A DNA stretch of 64,000 nucleotides, taken from NCBI RefSeq assembly GCF_002807685.1, contig NZ_PEAX01000003.1, positions 838,614-902,613 on the forward strand. Reading direction: 5' to 3'. The position numbers were made by a program, and so were the translations under genes. This document shows, piece by piece, positions 10,325-18,212 of this stretch; position 1 is the stretch's first letter, and each line of letters opens with the position of its first letter. This DNA comes from Neoalteromonas flava (GTDB lineage Bacteria; Pseudomonadota; Gammaproteobacteria; Enterobacterales; Alteromonadaceae). The notes under the pieces are model-generated. The model made no database searches. It was not told the origin of the DNA and saw only the letters and a list, made by a program, of their open reading frames with translations.

Positions 10325-11092
10325 ATGACGTTCGGAATAATAGTCGGATTAATTGTAACGTTGGTCGTTATCGCGATAGTGATTAACGCATTCCAGCAAC
10401 ACAAAGCCAAAATTGAAGCGGAAAAGCGCAGTGAAATAGCGAAACAGAAAGCTATTATTGATGAAACTGAAAACGTGCTTATGGCAGCCGGCCAGTTTCC
10501 TATCTCGCCGAAACTCGTATGGGTCATGCAACAACGGGTACAAAATGCATTGCGGATCATGCTTGAGTTAAACCCCAGCATGCCTGAGATACGCCAACGT
10601 GTTAAGGATGCAGAAGCTCGAGTGCAAGCTATTGATCTTAATGCTTCAACGCCCGATCAAAGTGGATTTACCCTGCCAGATAACGATAAATTGATCATTC
10701 AAATGATCCAGGCAATTAAAAAACTGCGGGTGCTATTACGCAGCGAACATAGTAAAGGTAAAGTCGATACCCAAATGTACATGCATGAAGACCGCACGCT
10801 TGAGCGCTTGCAGCTCCGTGTTAACGTCGAAACATTGGCTCGCCGGGGAAAAGCTGCACTATCTTCTAATATGCTCGGCTCCGCACGCCAATATTTTGAG
10901 AAGGCAATTGGTGCATTAGAAGCACAAACCCAACCAGATGAATACATGCAACATCGACATGCTGAACTGTCTGAAATGTTGCGAGAAATTCAAGATAACC
11001 TGAAGAACGTCAATGCTCAGGACCGAGCGAAGAAGAAAGAACAAGAGCGCGATGATCTCGATGAACTGTTCGCTCCCAAGAAAAAGTGGTAA
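10325..11092 (+). CDS. Uncharacterised membrane-anchored helical protein
   Basis: I do not recognise a named family. The 255 aa product has one N-terminal hydrophobic segment (about residues 3-23) without a lipobox or clear cleavage site. A charged, mainly helical body follows, with a likely coiled coil at about 25-50 and 215-245, a helical stretch around residues 165-205 (LARRGKAALSSNMLGSARQYFEKAIGAL) that resembles a TPR-like hairpin, and a lysine-rich tail. It probably faces the cytoplasm. It lies 62 bp after the mini histidine kinase in the same orientation, so the two may form an operon in which this protein tethers or regulates the kinase. That link rests on position alone. Confidence 0.75.
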   Translation: MTFGIIVGLIVTLVVIAIVINAFQQHKAKIEAEKRSEIAKQKAIIDETENVLMAAGQFPISPKLVWVMQQRVQNALRIMLELNPSMPEIRQRVKDAEARVQAIDLNASTPDQSGFTLPDNDKLIIQMIQAIKKLRVLLRSEHSKGKVDTQMYMHEDRTLERLQLRVNVETLARRGKAALSSNMLGSARQYFEKAIGALEAQTQPDEYMQHRHAELSEMLREIQDNLKNVNAQDRAKKKEQERDDLDELFAPKKKW

Positions 11093-11093
11093 T

Positions 11094-11984
11094 TCACGTA
11101 GTTCGCTGATTTTTAACCGCTAACCAGAAAGTCTGTGCAGGCACTGATAGAGTGCCGCGCTTGGCTTTTAACATGCCAACGGGTCTAACCAGCAAATCCT
11201 CCTCCAGCTCAATACAGACTAATCCTTTTGCCAACATTTGCCGACGACAAAGCATTGGCACCACGGATACTCCCATTCCGGTGGTAACCAGTTGCCCAAC
11301 AGTGCTCAATTGATTGGCTTCAGCGATTAAGTTAATCGGGAGGTTTAAACGGTCTGCGACTTCCTGCAACCACAAGCGTACACTAGAGTCTCGGTTCATG
11401 GCGATAAAGGGCTGCTGCAATATTGTCGCCCAGCTAAGAGATTTACGCGACGCTAATGAATGTTCAGCGGATACGATCGCAATAAATTTGTCCTCAAACA
11501 AAGGTTCAAAGATAAGCCCTTCTTCATGCTCAGGTTCAAAACTAAACCCTATTTCAGTGCGCCCAGACAGCACGCAATCAATTACTGATTCCATGACTAC
11601 ATCAAGAATGCGGAATCGAATATTTGGAAAGTCACGGTTAAATTGCTTTATGAGTGGCGGCAGAGCACCCTCAGCAAAGGATGGCATGGCCGCAACAGTT
11701 AAACTCCCCTGCTTTACTGCAAACAAACGTTGTATATCCAGTAGTACATTGTCACAGTCAACACATAAACGTTTCGCTGCAGGCAAAAAAGTTTTACCTT
11801 CACTGGTTAAACTAACAGTTCGCGTCGTGCGCGCAAATAGCCTCCCCCCTAGCGACTCTTCAAGTCTTTTAATGCTACTAGAAAGTGCTGGTTGCGTTAT
11901 ATGTAGCTTATCTGCTGCCTCTGCGAAGGTTTTAGAGTCGGCCAAAGTTATAAAGGCCTGTAAGGTCTTAAGGTTAAGCATCAA
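11094..11984 (-). CDS. LysR-family transcriptional regulator, divergent from scoAB
   Basis: This 296 aa protein has the LysR winged helix-turn-helix (LKTLQAFITLADSKTFAEAADKLHITQPALSSSIKRLEE) at the N-terminus and a LysR substrate-binding domain from about residue 90 (TVAAMPSFAEGALPPLI). It is transcribed away from scoAB across a 245-bp intergenic region with two good inverted repeats. That is the classical layout for a LysR activator autoregulating and controlling its divergent neighbour. Control of scoAB is inferred from arrangement. The ligand is unknown; acetoacetate or an acyl-CoA-linked metabolite would fit the target. Confidence 0.9.
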   Translation of the reverse strand: MMLNLKTLQAFITLADSKTFAEAADKLHITQPALSSSIKRLEESLGGRLFARTTRTVSLTSEGKTFLPAAKRLCVDCDNVLLDIQRLFAVKQGSLTVAAMPSFAEGALPPLIKQFNRDFPNIRFRILDVVMESVIDCVLSGRTEIGFSFEPEHEEGLIFEPLFEDKFIAIVSAEHSLASRKSLSWATILQQPFIAMNRDSSVRLWLQEVADRLNLPINLIAEANQLSTVGQLVTTGMGVSVVPMLCRRQMLAKGLVCIELEEDLLVRPVGMLKAKRGTLSVPAQTFWLAVKNQRTT

Positions 11985-12056
11985 TTAAATACTCTAACGA
12001 TGATGTAATCTGGAATCTCAGCGTTTTATTAGGTGGTAAACCAACGTTGTAATTTC

Positions 12057-12093
12057 AACCAATAGTCGCACTTTTCGTCGTCTACTATTGGTT
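12057..12093. promoter_or_regulatory. 10-bp inverted repeat in the lysR-scoA intergenic region
   Basis: AACCAATAGT (12057-12066) and ACTATTGGTT (12084-12093) are perfect inverted arms separated by 17 bases. The element lies between the LysR regulator and scoA. The spacing places equivalent bases about 27 bp apart, so it could be a two-site operator, or alternatively a stem in the LysR leader. Confidence 0.5.
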
Positions 12094-12136
12094 CACACCG
12101 CAGTAAAATGGATATTAAGCGGAACTAACATTAGTC

Positions 12137-12150
12137 ATCTATTAATAGAT
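12137..12150. promoter_or_regulatory. 14-bp perfect palindrome upstream of scoA
   Basis: ATCTATTAATAGAT is a perfect palindrome 80 bases before the scoA start codon. It has the AT-rich dyad character of LysR-type binding boxes and sits where an activator of scoA would bind. Confidence 0.45.
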
Positions 12151-12229
12151 ATTTTTTATTAATTGAGACATTAATGTAATTTCACTTTGTTAACAAGCTG
12201 TTTAATACTAACGGTCTTATTAACAACTA

Positions 12230-12940
12230 ATGAGTACCCACATGGCAGGATTTAACAAAGTAGTCACTAGCTACGCCGAAGCAATGCAAGGCCTTACCGA
12301 TAACATGACCGTTATCGCAGGCGGCTTCGGCTTGTGTGGCATCCCAGAAGGTCTAATCGCAGAAATAAAGCGATTGGGCGTTAAAGGCCTTACCGTCGTT
12401 TCTAATAACTGTGGTGTTGACGATTTTGGTTTAGGGATACTTCTGGAAGACAAGCAGATAAAAAAAATGGTGTCTTCTTATGTTGGAGAGAACGCCTTGT
12501 TTGAACAGCAGCTACTAAATGGTGAACTGGAAGTTGAATTAACGCCACAAGGAACACTCGCTGAAAAAATGCGTGCTGGCGGTGCCGGTATTCCTGCCTT
12601 TTATACTGCGACAGGATATGGTACCCCCGTCGGAGAAGGCAAAGAAGTAAAAGAATTTAATGGTCGCCCCTACATACTTGAAGAGTCGATAACTGGCGAC
12701 TTTGCCATTGTTCGTGCTTGGAAAGCCGACCGGTATGGTAACTGTGTCTATCGTCATACCGCCCAGAACTTCAATCCAATGGCAGCTACAGCTGGTAAGA
12801 TTACGGTTGTGGAAGCCGAAGAAATTGTAGAGCCAGGCGAATTAGAACCAGCCCAGATTCATACGCCAGGTATTTATGTGCAACGCGTGATCAAAGGTGT
12901 ATTTGAAAAACGCATCGAACGTCGCGTTTTAGCTAAGTAG
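12230..12940 (+). CDS. scoA: 3-oxoacid CoA-transferase subunit A
   Basis: The 236 aa product is the A subunit of succinyl-CoA:3-ketoacid CoA-transferase, which activates acetoacetate using succinyl-CoA. The glycine-rich [13 protein letters not shown] block near residue 32 and the [12 protein letters not shown] segment are typical of this subunit. Downstream, [13 protein letters not shown] and the [10 protein letters not shown] region agree well with ScoA. The start at 12230 has no strong ribosome binding site; an internal ATG at 12242 would remove four residues and is equally possible. The B subunit follows after 11 bases with its own AGGAG. Together they probably serve acetoacetate use or leucine/ketone-body catabolism. 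Confidence 0.93.
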   Translation: MSTHMAGFNKVVTSYAEAMQGLTDNMTVIAGGFGLCGIPEGLIAEIKRLGVKGLTVVSNNCGVDDFGLGILLEDKQIKKMVSSYVGENALFEQQLLNGELEVELTPQGTLAEKMRAGGAGIPAFYTATGYGTPVGEGKEVKEFNGRPYILEESITGDFAIVRAWKADRYGNCVYRHTAQNFNPMAATAGKITVVEAEEIVEPGELEPAQIHTPGIYVQRVIKGVFEKRIERRVLAK

Positions 12941-12951
12941 GAGAATCAACT

Positions 12952-13608
12952 ATGGCATTAACCAGAGATCAAATTGCTATGCGCGTTGCCAGTGAGTTTA
13001 AAGACGGTGATTATGTCAATCTTGGCATTGGTATACCGACGCTTGCTGCCAACTATGTTCCAAAGGACATTGCGGTTATGTTGCAATCGGAAAATGGCTT
13101 GTTAGGTATGGGCCCTTACCCAACTGAAGAGCAAGTCGACGCTGATATGATCAACGCTGGAAAAGAGACAGTGACAGCAATTCAGGGGGCGTCAATTTTC
13201 AGTTCAGCCGAGAGTTTCGCGATGATCCGTGGCGGTCATGTTGACTTTACTGTACTGGGCGCATTTGAAGTTGATGTTCACGGAAATATCGCATCATGGA
13301 TGATCCCCAATAAGTTAGTTAAGGGCATGGGCGGAGCAATGGACCTAGTTGCTGGTGCGAAGAACATTATTGTAACGATGACTCATGCTGATAAACACGG
13401 GAACTCGAAGCTATTGAGTGAGTGCACATTGCCATTAACAGGAGTCAATTGCATTACTCGGATAATCACTGACTTAGCAGTGCTTAAGGTGGCTGATGGT
13501 GCGTTCCACCTGACTGAGCGGGCGCCTGGCGTTAGTATTGATGAAATAAAAGCGAAAACAGCAGGTAAATTAGTGATACCCGATCACGTGCCTGAAATGC
13601 AGTTTTAA
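12952..13608 (+). CDS. scoB: 3-oxoacid CoA-transferase subunit B
   Basis: This 218 aa protein is the catalytic B subunit of the CoA-transferase. The catalytic glutamate lies in [12 protein letters not shown] near residue 48, the same context as in ScoB/AtoA proteins. The glycine-rich [14 protein letters not shown] stretch precedes it and [30 protein letters not shown] follows. AGGAG eight bases before the ATG supports the start. It forms an operon with scoA, and a stem-loop follows 19 bases after its stop codon. Confidence 0.95.
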   Translation: MALTRDQIAMRVASEFKDGDYVNLGIGIPTLAANYVPKDIAVMLQSENGLLGMGPYPTEEQVDADMINAGKETVTAIQGASIFSSAESFAMIRGGHVDFTVLGAFEVDVHGNIASWMIPNKLVKGMGGAMDLVAGAKNIIVTMTHADKHGNSKLLSECTLPLTGVNCITRIITDLAVLKVADGAFHLTERAPGVSIDEIKAKTAGKLVIPDHVPEMQF

Positions 13609-13627
13609 TCGCCAATAAAACTATCAT

Positions 13628-13657
13628 ATAGACCACGTGAACCTTCACGTGGTCTAT
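13628..13657 (+). terminator. 14-bp perfect stem-loop after scoB
   Basis: ATAGACCACGTGAA and TTCACGTGGTCTAT pair perfectly around a two-base CC centre. No U-tract follows, so it may act as an mRNA 3'-end stabiliser or a factor-dependent stop rather than a classical intrinsic terminator. A protein-binding palindrome (it contains CACGTG) is also possible. Confidence 0.5.
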
Positions 13658-13749
13658 GGGTTGAACTTGCTGTAAACATACACCAACAACTCGTTATTAC
13701 TATCGTTTTTACTCACAATCAGCGATAATGCCAGCATTCACATGAGGGC

Positions 13750-15096
13750 ATGCACTTGTTATTTTCTGACCTACCTTTAGATCACCGTTTATTAAAATCA
13801 CTCGAAAGTAAAAAATTAACCGAGTTAACTGAGATCCAAAGTCGGGTTATTGCCCCTGCCCTTAAAGGCAATGATATCATTGCATCTTCGAAAACAGGCT
13901 CCGGGAAAACGTTGGCGTTTCTTGTTCCTACTGTGCAACGATTGTTGCGAAACAGAGCCTTAAGTAAACAGGATCCCCGCGTACTGATCCTTGCCCCAAC
14001 GCGAGAATTGGCCAAACAAGTATTCAGTGAAGCTAAATGGTTGACCGCTGGCTTACCGATAAATTGCCAACTCATTGTCGGCGGTGAGAACTACAATGAT
14101 CAAATCAAAACATTGCGCAAATCACCGCATATTATCGTTGGTACAGCTGGGAGAATCGCTGATCATCTAGAAAGTCGCTCTTTCTTTATCAATGGTTTAG
14201 AGCTATTAATCCTTGATGAAGCGGACCGCATGCTCGACTTGGGCTTTCATCAACAATTGCTTTTGATCGATCGCTTCGCCGACCATCGCAAGCGGCAAAC
14301 GATGATGTTTTCCGCCACCATTGGCGAACTGGCAGTCGACAAACTAGCGCAGAAATTACTGAATGCGCCAAGTAAAATTGTGGTTGGTAGTGCGACAGAG
14401 CAACACGCTGACATTCAGCAGAATTATATCTTTGCTGACTCAGTAGAGCACAAAGAACAGCTACTCATGCACGCACTAAAACAGCATCCACATGACCAAG
14501 CAATTACATTTGTCGCCACCCGAGAAGACACTGAGCGCCTCGCCAAGGAATTGAATACACAAGGGTTTGACGCTGTAGCCTTAAACGCTGAGTTAGCACA
14601 AAATCAACGTGCCAATGTAATGAACGCATTTTCTCGCGGGCAGCATACGATATTGGTTTGTACAGACGTCGCCAGCCGCGGATTGGATTTACCCCGTGTG
14701 GAATTAGTGATCAACTTTGATTTACCCAAACACCCAGAAGAATATATTCACCGTATCGGCCGTACAGGTCGAGCGGGTCGCTCGGGAGAGAGTTTATCAT
14801 TTGTTGGACCAAGAGATTGGCGAAGTTTCACTGCTATAAGAGCGTTGTTGGACTATGAAATCGCTAAGCTTGAATATGTTGAGTTAACAGCAGAATTCAA
14901 AGGCTATGATTTACAGCAACGTAAACCTGCAGACAGTCATAAAAAGCGCAAAAAGTCATCCACTCAACCAACGCAACGCAATACAGCCAAAAAGCAAAAG
15001 CGAGTCAATAGTATGTTGGGCAAGGAAATTGGTGATGCACCGTTGAAACGTAAACCTAAATCATCCCTTCCCGTAGATAGTGATCCAAACGAGTAA
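13750..15096 (+). CDS. DEAD-box ATP-dependent RNA helicase
   Basis: The 448 aa product carries the full helicase motif set: Q-motif near residue 28, Walker A SSKTGSGKT, PTRELA, DEAD, SAT, TDVASRGLDLP and HRIGRTGRAG. Motif Ib reads TAGR instead of the common TPGR. After the two RecA domains (to about residue 380) a short Lys/Arg-rich tail probably binds RNA. It is most like SrmB/RhlE-type cold-shock or ribosome-assembly helicases, but I cannot assign the subgroup. The ATG at 13750 is only two bases from a GAGGG motif. A TTG at 13756 has better spacing and would give the start MLFSDLPLD, more like SrmB-type N-termini. Confidence 0.93.
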   Translation: MHLLFSDLPLDHRLLKSLESKKLTELTEIQSRVIAPALKGNDIIASSKTGSGKTLAFLVPTVQRLLRNRALSKQDPRVLILAPTRELAKQVFSEAKWLTAGLPINCQLIVGGENYNDQIKTLRKSPHIIVGTAGRIADHLESRSFFINGLELLILDEADRMLDLGFHQQLLLIDRFADHRKRQTMMFSATIGELAVDKLAQKLLNAPSKIVVGSATEQHADIQQNYIFADSVEHKEQLLMHALKQHPHDQAITFVATREDTERLAKELNTQGFDAVALNAELAQNQRANVMNAFSRGQHTILVCTDVASRGLDLPRVELVINFDLPKHPEEYIHRIGRTGRAGRSGESLSFVGPRDWRSFTAIRALLDYEIAKLEYVELTAEFKGYDLQQRKPADSHKKRKKSSTQPTQRNTAKKQKRVNSMLGKEIGDAPLKRKPKSSLPVDSDPNE

Positions 15097-15129
15097 GTCA
15101 ATCCTTTGACCTACTGCTCCCTTGTTTGG

Positions 15130-15987
15130 TTATTTCAGTGGTAGATAGATATCAGTCAGTAAGTCGTGCTCATCGACCTCGAATACAAAGTTTAAATATT
15201 CAAATACAATCGGATGATTCCCCGGCTCTTCATTGTTTTGTGGTAACCACGTATCAAACAAATACCATATTTTTTCATTTAATCCTGCATGACTTCCTTG
15301 ATGCTGCAGCACCGCATAACGTCCAGCTGCAATAGCACCATTTTTTACCCCATAGCGATTATCAGGTATTGAGCTTGTTACTGAACCACACACATCCCAG
15401 CGGAATTCATCTGCCGGAGTCGTTTCTGGATCACTGTAAGGGATCCCAAATGTGCGACTTTGTTTTACTGGGGATAGGCCGGATTCTTTTCTCCATTCGA
15501 TAAATTTACCCGCAGTCTGTAATACCGTCTGCGGTGAACCTAAGTGAGTTAAATACGCAATGGGTATCGTGTCAATTTGCTTAATTGCAACGTTCATATT
15601 ATGCCTCGTTGTAGTAGGTCTTGGCTGCATATGTAAGCGCTGATGCCAATTAGCCCAATTGGGATCTTGTCTAAATACGCTAGGAAGTTCTCCTACCTCG
15701 CGTTGAAACGCCCGGGTAAATGCTTCTGCGCTATCAAAGCCTGCTTCAAAACCGATTTCTAAAAGATTGAGTTGTTTTTCGAAGGCGATTCGAAATGACG
15801 CCCTACGGAGCCGAAGCAAAAGTATGTACCTGGTTAGACTCAAGCCCGTGTGGGCTTTAAACGCGCGATGAAAATGAAACTTTGAGTAGCAAGCAAATTC
15901 ACTGAGCGAATCAAGTGAATGAGAAACATCGAGATTGTTGGCAATAAAATCACAGGTCTGCTGAATTCGCTGTTCCACATTGTTCAT
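15130..15987 (-). CDS. AraC-family regulator with GyrI-like effector domain
   Basis: This 285 aa protein has an N-terminal AraC/XylS double helix-turn-helix (about residues 8-105: LDSLSEFACYSKFHFHRAFK and ALEIGFEAGFDSAEAFTRAFQRE-type blocks). A C-terminal GyrI-like small-molecule-binding domain follows (about 125-285). This Rob/SoxS-like DNA-binding domain plus GyrI domain arrangement is common in regulators of multidrug or antimicrobial stress responses. No obvious target gene is adjacent: it lies between a DEAD-box helicase (convergent) and a small EF-hand gene. The ligand is unknown. Confidence 0.88.
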   Translation of the reverse strand: MNNVEQRIQQTCDFIANNLDVSHSLDSLSEFACYSKFHFHRAFKAHTGLSLTRYILLLRLRRASFRIAFEKQLNLLEIGFEAGFDSAEAFTRAFQREVGELPSVFRQDPNWANWHQRLHMQPRPTTTRHNMNVAIKQIDTIPIAYLTHLGSPQTVLQTAGKFIEWRKESGLSPVKQSRTFGIPYSDPETTPADEFRWDVCGSVTSSIPDNRYGVKNGAIAAGRYAVLQHQGSHAGLNEKIWYLFDTWLPQNNEEPGNHPIVFEYLNFVFEVDEHDLLTDIYLPLK

Positions 15988-16093
15988 ACTAAATCACTAC
16001 ATTCGAAAAACTGAGGCTATGCTAGTTGATCATGGGCTGGCTTATCTTGATTGAAATTGCGCAATTGCTTGTAGGAGCCTTAAGTGCATAAAA

Positions 16094-16113
16094 AAAGGCG
16101 CTTTCGCGCCTTT
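16094..16113 (-). terminator. Intrinsic terminator of the EF-hand gene
   Basis: AAAGGCGC and GCGCCTTT form an 8-bp stem with a four-base loop. On the minus strand it is followed by a run of T (A-tract at 16088-16096 on the plus strand). It starts one base after the EF-hand stop codon. Confidence 0.85.
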
Positions 16114-16114
16114 C

Positions 16115-16360
16115 TTAGTATTCCCACCAACCTTCTTGCCACCAATCAAGAAACTCCGCGAAATCGATAAACCCATCATGATTGTCATCGATCAGGTCAA
16201 ATCCCTCTTTCACATGACTGGCCTTGGTTTTAGGCGATATAACCGTTAATAACTCGATAAATTCGGGTAAATCGATCTGACCATTGTTATCTTTATCGAA
16301 GAATTCGAACTCTTTCCGAATTTCTTCAACTTGTTCTGGGGACAATTGTTTTTCTGACAT
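16115..16360 (-). CDS. Small two-EF-hand calcium-binding protein
   Basis: The 81 aa acidic protein contains two canonical 12-residue EF-hand loops. The first is DKDNNGQIDLPE near residue 22, the second DDNHDGFIDFAE near residue 57; all the usual Ca-ligand positions (1, 3, 5, 9, 12) are occupied by acidic or Asn/His residues. There is no signal peptide, so it is probably a cytoplasmic calmodulin-like protein. It ends EGWWEY. It has its own strong terminator and appears monocistronic. Small soluble EF-hand proteins occur in several marine gammaproteobacteria, but their partner is not known. Confidence 0.88.
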   Translation of the reverse strand: MSEKQLSPEQVEEIRKEFEFFDKDNNGQIDLPEFIELLTVISPKTKASHVKEGFDLIDDNHDGFIDFAEFLDWWQEGWWEY

Positions 16361-16476
16361 AGTACTACTTTGACGAATTTACATTTCTGTCTTGAGTGTA
16401 TCGCTGATTGGCATGAGTTGTCTACGTTTACCTTGCCGACCGACCACGCATACTGTGGTGAGAAAAAACACTTTTA

Positions 16477-16510
16477 TTGCCGCATTAAGTCACATTGATT
16501 CATGCGGCAA
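16477..16510. other. Inverted repeat downstream of trhO
   Basis: TTGCCGCAT (16477-16485) and ATGCGGCAA (16502-16510) form a 9-bp stem with a 16-base loop in the space after the trhO stop codon. No clean T-tract follows on the minus strand, so its role as a terminator is uncertain. Confidence 0.35.
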
Positions 16511-16532
16511 CAAAGCGCTAGCGTTTTCCGCT

Positions 16533-17522
16533 TTAGTACGCCTTACCCAGTGCTTGCTTTTGCGCGCGTCGCTCTGCGGCTTTTTGTTGCCTACGTTGCT
16601 TGGTCGCTATTCGAGCGTCACTACCAACATGCGCTTCATTTCTAGCCATAGCCAATTGCACTTGTTTTTCACGCTCACGGAAGCGCTCTATTTGCTCTTC
16701 TGTATGCGTACCGTAACATTTAGGACAGCTAACACCTGCCTCAAATTGCTCGCTTTGCTTATCAGCTTCAGTTATCGGCAAACGACATGCATAACATTGA
16801 TCATATACACTTTTTTCTAATTGATGATTCACAGCAACGCGATTATCAAAAACGAAACAATCACCTTCCCACAATGAGTCCTGCTGCGGTACATCTTCCA
16901 AATACTGCAGGATACCGCCTTCTAAGTGATAGACTTCTTCAAAACCCTGCTCTTTTAAGTAGGCAGTGGATTTTTCACAGCGGATCCCACCGGTGCAAAA
17001 CATAGCTACTTTCTTGTGTTTATTTGGATCGAGGTTTTCCTTTACATACTGCGGAAACTCTCGAAATGATTCAGTGTTCGGATTAATCGCGTTTTTGAAC
17101 GTGCCAATTTCAATTTCATAGTCATTGCGAGTATCAATCACTGTTACTTCAGGGTCTGAAATCAACGTATTCCAATCTGCTGGTTTAACGTATGTGCCTA
17201 CAGTTTTGCGCGGATCGATACCTTCGACACCTAAAGTAACGATTTCTTTCTTCAATTTAACTTTGGTGCGATAAAACGGCTGATCAGAATGCAAGCTAGT
17301 TTTAAAAGAGATCGGAGCTAAGCGCGCATCGTTATTGAGCCAATCAAGTAAAGCTTGAATGTTTTCAGAAGATCCCGAAACAGTACCGTTGATCCCCTCA
17401 AGGGCTAATAGCAAGGTCCCTTTAATGTCATGTTTAAGCATCACATCAAGAAGAGGCTGACGAAGTTCTTGGTAATTATCCAGCGTTACGAACTTGTATA
17501 ACGCGCATACAGTAATAGACAT
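16533..17522 (-). CDS. trhO: tRNA uridine(34) hydroxylase, rhodanese-fold
   Basis: This 329 aa protein matches the TrhO/YceA family, which makes 5-hydroxyuridine at the wobble position of tRNA in an oxygen-dependent way. It has an N-terminal acylphosphatase-like domain (about 1-95, with [16 protein letters not shown]) and a central rhodanese domain (about 120-220) whose active cysteine lies in [12 protein letters not shown]. The C-terminal part has cysteine pairs (CYACRLP and CPKC) and a basic Arg/Lys-rich tail. Length is near the E. coli protein (350 aa). cmoM, also acting on tRNA wobble uridine, is elsewhere in the window. The product of TrhO is the precursor of the cmo5U pathway in which CmoM acts. 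Confidence 0.95.
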   Translation of the reverse strand: MSITVCALYKFVTLDNYQELRQPLLDVMLKHDIKGTLLLALEGINGTVSGSSENIQALLDWLNNDARLAPISFKTSLHSDQPFYRTKVKLKKEIVTLGVEGIDPRKTVGTYVKPADWNTLISDPEVTVIDTRNDYEIEIGTFKNAINPNTESFREFPQYVKENLDPNKHKKVAMFCTGGIRCEKSTAYLKEQGFEEVYHLEGGILQYLEDVPQQDSLWEGDCFVFDNRVAVNHQLEKSVYDQCYACRLPITEADKQSEQFEAGVSCPKCYGTHTEEQIERFREREKQVQLAMARNEAHVGSDARIATKQRRQQKAAERRAQKQALGKAY

Positions 17523-17606
17523 TTAATTTTTCCTTTTGCGATTTGGAACGTAAAACCAGGGCAAAATGCGGCGCGGACTATACGCAAATGTGGTGTAAAA
17601 ATCAAA

Positions 17607-18101
17607 TCAGGCTAAGGCGGCTTGGCTTTGGGGAATGATCTCGGCTAAGTTGGGAGCGAATTGCATCAGCTTATTTTCAAGCTTTTCTTGTTGACGTCTT
17701 TGCGCATGTAATTCGCAATTAGCAATCACTTCAGGATCAATTCGCTTACTGTCATTGTGCAACGACAATGGGTCAGGATGCAGACACATCCAGAGCAACA
17801 AATCTGCTCGGTTTTGACGTTGTAAAAGTTGTGCAGACTGAGCCACAGCTTGAAAATCTTCATCTTTAGCTTGCAATGCAGAGTGGCGATAATAGTGAGG
17901 CGGCTTGTCAGCGTTGGTGTGGGCCGACTCGTCCAGTGAGTCTGACTGAATACGCAGACGCTCCGTTATTTGGGTATTCAACTGCGCCAGATAAAAGCCG
18001 AAATCATGACCACTGTGTAAGGCACGGCTCACCTGCCCAGTGTATTCTGGGTCACGCTGAACTATGGATTCCAACGCGGTTGGTGACGACATGTTACTCA
18101 C
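17607..18101 (-). CDS. VC2046/SO_2500-like protein of unknown function
   Basis: The 164 aa product is soluble, helical and Gln/Leu-rich. The block SRALHSGHDFGFYLAQLNTQI near residue 25 reminds me of the VC2046/SO_2500 family seen in Vibrionaceae and Alteromonadales, which has no established function. This resemblance is from memory and should be treated as tentative. There is no signal peptide or membrane segment. It lies 84 bp upstream of trhO in the same orientation and is divergent from the response-regulator/TPR gene. An internal Met (MSSPTA) three residues in could be the true start. Confidence 0.7.
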   Translation of the reverse strand: MSNMSSPTALESIVQRDPEYTGQVSRALHSGHDFGFYLAQLNTQITERLRIQSDSLDESAHTNADKPPHYYRHSALQAKDEDFQAVAQSAQLLQRQNRADLLLWMCLHPDPLSLHNDSKRIDPEVIANCELHAQRRQQEKLENKLMQFAPNLAEIIPQSQAALA

Positions 18102-18212
18102 GAGTGAAAGGCATTTACGAAGGTTATCGGCAAGAGAATTGTATTCTACAACTTGCCTTTAGCTGCGCTTTGATTAACTATTCAAATTGATACGCGCTGT
18201 ATACGTTGGTTT

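Noticed and set aside
11314..11988. Plus-strand frame of 224 codons opposite the LysR regulator
   Set aside because: The LysR gene on the minus strand is unambiguous; the opposite frame is Ser/Arg-rich noise with no domain.
13628..13657. Classical rho-independent terminator after scoB
   Set aside because: The stem is perfect but has a two-base centre and no following T-run; it is listed only as a stem-loop with modest confidence.
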